DNA from: Candidatus Planktophila sulfonica
GTDB taxonomy: Bacteria; Actinomycetota; Actinomycetes; Nanopelagicales; Nanopelagicaceae
Direction of reading: 5' to 3'
DNA: 64,000 nucleotides
Assembly: GCF_002288065.1 (NCBI RefSeq)
Contig: NZ_CP016773.1
Location: 1,178,001 to 1,242,000, forward strand
Positions 60,075 to 64,000 of this stretch are shown here, in pieces. Below the pieces are notes generated by a model. That model was not told where the DNA came from. It saw only the letters and a list, made by a program, of their open reading frames with translations, and ran no database searches. Both the position numbers and the translations under genes were made by a program. The stretch's first letter is position 1, and the number at the start of each line of letters is the position of its first letter.

Positions 60075-60226
60075 TACTTAACCTCACGCTTCATATATGC
60101 AACGAGTTGTTCGCCGCCTGGTGCCGGAATAACGGTGACGAGTTCCCATCCATCTGAACCCCAAGTATCAAGAATCTGCTTTGTTGCATGTGAGAGAAGT
60201 GGAACGGTTGCGTATTCAAACTTCAT
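60074..60226 (-). CDS. DUF4177-type small protein
   Basis: A 50-residue gene starts at the ATG at 60226 with a GGAGG Shine-Dalgarno sequence 7-8 nt upstream. The product begins MKFEYATVPLL and has WGSDGWELVTVIPAPGG and LVAYMKREVK. The EYATVPLL...GSDGWELVTV pattern is characteristic of DUF4177 and matches the small gene annotated next to ridA in mycobacteria (Rv3678A position). It overlaps ridA (TAATG) and lies 1 bp from the yqeY stop. Function unknown. Confidence 0.85.
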   Translation of the reverse strand: MKFEYATVPLLSHATKQILDTWGSDGWELVTVIPAPGGEQLVAYMKREVK

Positions 60227-60227
60227 A

Positions 60228-60686
60228 TTAATTTCCTCCGGCTAGAGCGGCTTTAACGAGAGATGAAACGAGTGATCCATCTGCCTTTCCTGCAATCTGT
60301 GGCTTGATAGCGCCCATGACCTTGCCCATATCGGCAGGTCCTGCAGCACCGGTTGATGCAACTGCAGCAGCAATCAGTGCCTTGATGTCATCTTCTGAAA
60401 GTTGTGCAGGCAAATACTTAGCGATTACTTCGCCTTCTGCTTTCTCTTCAGCTGCCTTTTCTTCACGGCCTGCCTTAGCAAACTCTTCCGCTGCTTCGCG
60501 ACGCTTCTTCGCTTCTCGTGAGAGCACAGTGATGATTTCCTCATCAGTTAAAACGCGCGCTTCTTTTCCTGAAACTTCTTCATTGGTGATTGCAGTCAGA
60601 ACCATGCGGATGGTGCCTGATACAACTTTGTCACTGCTGCGAATTGCTTCGGTGAGGTCGCTCTTAAGTGTCTCTTTTAAGGTCAT
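60228..60686 (-). CDS. GatB/YqeY-domain protein
   Basis: The 152-residue protein has the YqeY layout: a charged helical N-terminus (TLKETLKSDLTEAIRSSDKV) then GTIRMVLTAITNEE, EIITVLSREAKKRREAAEEF and the C-terminal helical domain KYLPAQLSEDDIKALIAAAVASTG, MGKVMGAIKPQIAGKADGSLVSSLVKAAL (in part). The domain is shared with the tail of GatB amidotransferase; the free-standing form probably binds tRNA. It is the first gene of the yqeY-DUF4177-ridA unit and divergent from the phosphoesterase gene. Confidence 0.9.
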   Translation of the reverse strand: MTLKETLKSDLTEAIRSSDKVVSGTIRMVLTAITNEEVSGKEARVLTDEEIITVLSREAKKRREAAEEFAKAGREEKAAEEKAEGEVIAKYLPAQLSEDDIKALIAAAVASTGAAGPADMGKVMGAIKPQIAGKADGSLVSSLVKAALAGGN

Positions 60687-60709
60687 GTGCTCATCTTCTC
60701 ACAGCCCTG

Positions 60710-60715
60710 TATCTT
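60710..60715 (+). promoter_or_regulatory. Candidate leaderless -10 box of the phosphoesterase gene
   Basis: TATCTT lies 7 nt before the ATG at 60723; no Shine-Dalgarno site is present. Confidence 0.4.
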
Positions 60716-60722
60716 GTTGCAC

Positions 60723-61538
60723 ATGAGCTACGTACTCCGCGAGGCCGAGATGCCTATCTTGCCTCCTGGCCACGACGATATCCGCATCCTGCACTTCTCT
60801 GACCTGCACTTAACTCCTGCACGTAAAAAAGAGATTGCAGATATCAAGTCATTTATTTCGCTGAAGCCTGATCTTGTAATCAGCACCGGAGATTTCTTGG
60901 CACATAAGAACGCAGTGCCTGTAGCTCTTGATGCACTCGATGCACTGCTTGATATCCCTGGACTCTTTGTCTTTGGCTCCAATGATTACTACGAACCTGT
61001 TCCGAAGAATCCTTTGAAGTACCTACTGCCGAATCACGGCAAGCGCGTTCATGGTCCTGAACTTCCATGGCAAGAACTTGATGCAGGCTTACAAGCCCGT
61101 GGTTGGAAGAACCTCAATACATCACGCACAACGATCACAATCAATAAAACTGTTATTGAGGCTCGCGGAACCGATGATGCCCACCTTGAATTTGATGATT
61201 ACTCACTCGTTGCCGGTGAAGCAGGAAAGTGCCACGTAGCAATCGGAGTAACGCATGCGCCTTACTTAAGAATTATCGAAGGAATGAAGAAAGATCACCT
61301 CGATGCAATCTTTGCTGGCCACACACATGGTGGACAGGTGCGACTTCCATGGCCCGGTGGATCAAAGGCGCTGACAACTAATTGCGATCTACCGAATTGG
61401 CGTGCTCGCGGATTAACTGTTGTCAAAGGTGAACCTTTGCTCAACGTTTCAGCAGGTATGGGTACAGGACCGTTCTCAAGAATTAGAGTTGCCAGCCCAC
61501 CAGAAGTTTCTCTGGTGACGCTCACTGCAGCTTTTTAG
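60723..61538 (+). CDS. Calcineurin-like metallophosphoesterase
   Basis: The 271-residue protein from the ATG at 60723 carries the dimetal motifs: ILHFSDLHLTP (D-x-H), LVISTGDFLAHKN (GD), FGSNDYY (GN[HD] variant with Ser for Asn-Gly order), VTHAPYL and FAGHTHGGQVRLP (GHxH). No signal peptide or transmembrane helix remains in this start, unlike some homologues. The YkuE/Rv3683-like family acts on phosphoesters of unknown identity. Its stop directly abuts the stop of convergent gmd with no bases between. Confidence 0.88.
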   Translation: MSYVLREAEMPILPPGHDDIRILHFSDLHLTPARKKEIADIKSFISLKPDLVISTGDFLAHKNAVPVALDALDALLDIPGLFVFGSNDYYEPVPKNPLKYLLPNHGKRVHGPELPWQELDAGLQARGWKNLNTSRTTITINKTVIEARGTDDAHLEFDDYSLVAGEAGKCHVAIGVTHAPYLRIIEGMKKDHLDAIFAGHTHGGQVRLPWPGGSKALTTNCDLPNWRARGLTVVKGEPLLNVSAGMGTGPFSRIRVASPPEVSLVTLTAAF

Positions 61539-62522
61539 CTACTTCTTCAACGCCTCAATATCGGCATCAACCATAAGTTCTGCAAGCTCTTTCCAATGAG
61601 TCTTAGCTTTCCAGCCAAGTGCTTGTTCAGCCTTTGACGGATCTCCGATAAGTGCATCAACTTCTGTAGGACGGATGTACTTTTTATCTGTCTCAACATG
61701 GTCTTGCCAGTTAAGTCCTGCGCGTGAAAACGCTGCTTCTGCAAAGTCTTTTACTGTCGCACCAACGCCAGTGGCAACAACGTAATCAGATGGCTTATCT
61801 TGCTGAAGCATCAACCACATTGATTCGACATACTCTTTTGCATAACCCCAGTCGCGAACTGCATCAAGGTTTCCAAGGAATAGCTTGTCTTGTTTGCCTG
61901 CCTTGATTGCAGCTACTGCGCGTGTGATTTTGCGAGTTACGAAAGTTTCACCGCGGCGTGGAGATTCGTGGTTAAAGAGAATTCCGTTTGTTGCATGCAG
62001 GCCATAACCATCGCGGTAGTTAACGGTGCACCAGTAAGCCATCAACTTTGCAGCTGCATATGGTGACTGTGGGCGAAATACAGAAGTTTCATTCTGCGGT
62101 GGTGGAGTTGAACCAAAGAGTTCTGATGTTGACGCCTGATAAAAACGAATATCAAGATCTGCTGAACGAATTGCTTCAAGAAGACCAACAGCGCCGACAG
62201 CATCAACTTGACCTGTGTACTGAGGCATTGTGAATGAAACTTGAACGTGTGATTGTGCACCAAGGTTGTAGACCTCAGTTGGCTTGATTTCGCGGATGAG
62301 GTTGGTAAGTCCAACTCCGTCAATAAGGTCGCCATAGTGCAGGAAGAGCTTTGGATTCTTATCGTGTGGGTCTTGGTAGATGTGATCGATACGTGAAGTA
62401 TTAAATGTTGAAGAACGACGGATCAGGCCGTGTACTTCATAACCCTTTGCGAGCAAGAACTCTGCAAGGTATGAACCATCTTGACCTGTAACACCAGTAA
62501 TTAGTGCAACTTTTCTACTCAT
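61539..62522 (-). CDS. gmd: GDP-mannose 4,6-dehydratase
   Basis: It converts GDP-mannose to GDP-4-keto-6-deoxymannose, the first step of GDP-fucose synthesis. The 327-residue extended SDR has [16 protein letters not shown] (NAD(P)-binding), [13 protein letters not shown], the catalytic Thr-Ser/YxxxK set with [13 protein letters not shown], and [20 protein letters not shown], specific for Gmd. It overlaps fcl by 4 bases (ATGA), so the two form one operon. Confidence 0.96.
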   Translation of the reverse strand: MSRKVALITGVTGQDGSYLAEFLLAKGYEVHGLIRRSSTFNTSRIDHIYQDPHDKNPKLFLHYGDLIDGVGLTNLIREIKPTEVYNLGAQSHVQVSFTMPQYTGQVDAVGAVGLLEAIRSADLDIRFYQASTSELFGSTPPPQNETSVFRPQSPYAAAKLMAYWCTVNYRDGYGLHATNGILFNHESPRRGETFVTRKITRAVAAIKAGKQDKLFLGNLDAVRDWGYAKEYVESMWLMLQQDKPSDYVVATGVGATVKDFAEAAFSRAGLNWQDHVETDKKYIRPTEVDALIGDPSKAEQALGWKAKTHWKELAELMVDADIEALKK

Positions 62523-63451
62523 CGTCTCGCTACTCCCTTTGCAGATGCATCTTTATACCAAGCGATAGTTGATGCAATTCCATCACTTAAAGAAATCTTC
62601 GGTGCCCAACCTAGCGATTTAGCCTTCGAAACATCAAGAACCTTGCGTGGAGTCCCATCAGGTTTTGATGAATCCCATGCAATTTCTCCCTCAAATCCAG
62701 CTAATTCAGCGACAAGCTCGGCAAGTGCCTTAATTGTCAGATCTTCACCAGTTCCAATATTGATGTGATCAGATGAGTTGTAATTCGAACCAAGATGAAC
62801 AACAGCTGCTGCCAGATCATCGACGTGAAGAAATTCTCGCTTTGGTGAACCTGTCCCCCATAAGGTTTCAGTCGCTACTTTCTTTTCAGCTGCTTCAACA
62901 AAGCGACGGATAAATGCAGGCAGAACATGTGAGCCCTGAAGTTCAAAGTTGTCATTAGGGCCATAGAGATTTGTTGGCATCAAGGAAATCCAAGTGCGGC
63001 CATACTCTTTACGGAACGATTTAATGAGTTCGATGCCGGCAATCTTTGCAATCGCATAGGCAGAGTTGGTCTCTTCAAGAGGGCCCGTAAGCAAATACTC
63101 TTCTTTAATTGGTTGCGCGCAATCGCGTGGATAGATACAGCTTGAACCCAAGAAGATGAACTTTTCTACATCGGCAGCATGAGCTGCCTCCATGAGATTG
63201 CTCTGAATGCGCACATTGTCTGAAAGGAACTCGACTGGAAATGCGTTGTTCGCACCGATTCCGCCCACCTTGGCAGCAGCATCGACAACAAGAGAAGGCT
63301 TGGTCTTCTTGAGATATGCCGTGGTGGCATCGCGATCAAGGAGATCTACGACTGAGCGGTTGAGTGCGATGACATCGGCGCCAGTTGCCTGATAGGCCCG
63401 CACGATTGCAGAGCCCGCAAGACCAGTTCCGCCCGCGACAACGATTGTCAT
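62519..63451 (-). CDS. fcl: GDP-L-fucose synthase
   Basis: This epimerase/reductase turns GDP-4-keto-6-deoxymannose into GDP-L-fucose. The 310-residue SDR starts [18 protein letters not shown] and has [29 protein letters not shown] (catalytic Ser/Cys), [14 protein letters not shown] (YxxxK) and [19 protein letters not shown] lies exactly 6 nt before the ATG. With gmd it makes GDP-L-fucose for surface glycans; no fucosyltransferase is adjacent. Confidence 0.95.
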   Translation of the reverse strand: MTIVVAGGTGLAGSAIVRAYQATGADVIALNRSVVDLLDRDATTAYLKKTKPSLVVDAAAKVGGIGANNAFPVEFLSDNVRIQSNLMEAAHAADVEKFIFLGSSCIYPRDCAQPIKEEYLLTGPLEETNSAYAIAKIAGIELIKSFRKEYGRTWISLMPTNLYGPNDNFELQGSHVLPAFIRRFVEAAEKKVATETLWGTGSPKREFLHVDDLAAAVVHLGSNYNSSDHINIGTGEDLTIKALAELVAELAGFEGEIAWDSSKPDGTPRKVLDVSKAKSLGWAPKISLSDGIASTIAWYKDASAKGVARR

Positions 63452-63457
63452 GGGTGC

Positions 63458-63463
63458 AGTCTA
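63458..63463 (-). promoter_or_regulatory. Leaderless -10 box of the fcl-gmd operon
   Basis: Minus-strand TAGACT lies exactly 6 nt before the fcl ATG at 63451; no Shine-Dalgarno site is present. Confidence 0.5.
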
Positions 63464-63470
63464 GTTGCGA

Positions 63471-64000
63471 TTACTTGCTGAATTCAGCAGCAACGAGTTC
63501 CGCAATTTGTGCAGTATTTAACGCTGCACCCTTGCGCAAGTTATCTCCACAGACAAAGAGGTCGATTGCCTTTGGATTATCCAAAGACTGGCGGACGCGA
63601 CCAACCCATGTTGGATCAGTTCCGACTACATCTGCTGGAGTTGGGAACTCCTTCTTCTCTGGGTTGTCATAAAGCATTACGCCTTCTGCCTTCTTAAGTG
63701 CAGATTGAGCAGCCTTACGTGTAACAACCTTTGAGAATGTTGCATGCACTGTCAGTGAGTGAGTTGTAATCACTGGCACACGAACACATGTTGCAGAAAC
63801 TTTGAGCTTTGGCATTCCTAGAATCTTGCGAGATTCATTGCGAACTTTGAGTTCTTCAGATGAGTAACCAGCTTCTTTGAGTGAACCTGCCCATGGGACA
63901 ACGTTCATTGCAAGGGGTGCTGGGAATGGGCCAAGGTCTGTGATTACTCCACGAAGATCTTTTGCAACTGAACCAAGGTTCTTTCCAGCGACCTTTGAAA
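63471..64000 (-). CDS. asd: Aspartate-semialdehyde dehydrogenase, C-terminal part (5' end outside window)
   Basis: This reductase forms aspartate semialdehyde for lysine, threonine, methionine and cell-wall diaminopimelate. The frame continues past the window edge; ~176 residues are seen. They include [42 protein letters not shown] with the substrate-binding Glu-Ser-Arg-Lys set, and [17 protein letters not shown], where the His acts in catalysis, and the end [17 protein letters not shown]. The catalytic Cys lies outside the window. Confidence 0.95.
   Translation of the reverse strand, partial: SKVAGKNLGSVAKDLRGVITDLGPFPAPLAMNVVPWAGSLKEAGYSSEELKVRNESRKILGMPKLKVSATCVRVPVITTHSLTVHATFSKVVTRKAAQSALKKAEGVMLYDNPEKKEFPTPADVVGTDPTWVGRVRQSLDNPKAIDLFVCGDNLRKGAALNTAQIAELVAAEFSK

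Overview
The window is a gene-dense stretch of a small, streamlined actinobacterial chromosome. The base composition looks moderate (mid-to-high 40s % GC by eye, not computed). The gene order is that of a typical actinobacterium: radA-mutY, clpC-lysS, coaX/panC, folKBPE-ftsH-hpt-tilS, purine genes with the sterol-carrier-like and DUF3073 genes, bldC, and acs-cvpA-tlpA-nth-crp-ridA. The composition, the nested gene ends and this gene set fit the freshwater acI lineage (Nanopelagicales, e.g. Candidatus Planktophila). That assignment is inference from content, not a database match. I see no rRNA, phage, IS element, CRISPR array or clear pseudogene.

Layout. 0-5 kb: the 3' end of an XPB-like helicase, a glutaredoxin-like protein, a large secreted zinc-peptidase-like protein facing a secreted propeller-like protein, and proC. 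5-8 kb: a Cys-rich unknown protein, radA and mutY. 8-24 kb (minus strand): clpC, an argA-like acetyltransferase, lysS, coaX, nadC, nadB, panC, folK, folB, folP, folE, ftsH, hpt, tilS and an NlpC/P60 hydrolase; this is a supercluster for NAD, pantothenate/CoA and folate synthesis plus protein quality control. 24-31 kb: an ABC exporter, metZ, ctaB, an acidic membrane protein, PBP4, a small membrane protein, a SpoU methyltransferase and a TPR protein. 31.8-34.4 kb: a nickel/cobalt-type ECF transporter (cbiM, PDGLE protein, cbiQ, cbiO) behind a Fur-family-like palindrome. 34-41 kb: an EamA transporter, tRNA-Lys, tsaC/Sua5, a GT4 glycosyltransferase, a SIMPL protein, tRNA-Glu/Asp/Phe, YggU, DUF5302, a WecA/MraY-like transferase and bldC. 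41-54 kb (minus strand): an almost continuous purine operon (purA, D, B, C, S, Q, L, F, M) with conserved accessory genes. 54-64 kb: fba, a 33-residue hydrophobic peptide gene, acs, cvpA, tlpA, nth, crp, ridA, a DUF4177 gene, yqeY, a metallophosphoesterase, GDP-fucose synthesis (gmd, fcl) and the 3' part of asd.

Two whole-window patterns stand out. First, the first genes of many transcription units lack a Shine-Dalgarno sequence but carry a TAnnnT hexamer exactly 6 nt (sometimes 7-8 nt) before the start codon, which is the layout of leaderless promoters. Genes inside operons and some others have clear GGAG-type sites. Second, gene ends are packed to the limit: ATGA and TAATG overlaps inside operons, and convergent pairs whose stop codons share a single TTAA or CTAA. 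The most interesting local features are the operator in the promoter spacer of the ECF transporter, the His-rich N-terminus of cbiQ that lacks a canonical start codon, and the small hydrophobic peptide gene between fba and acs.
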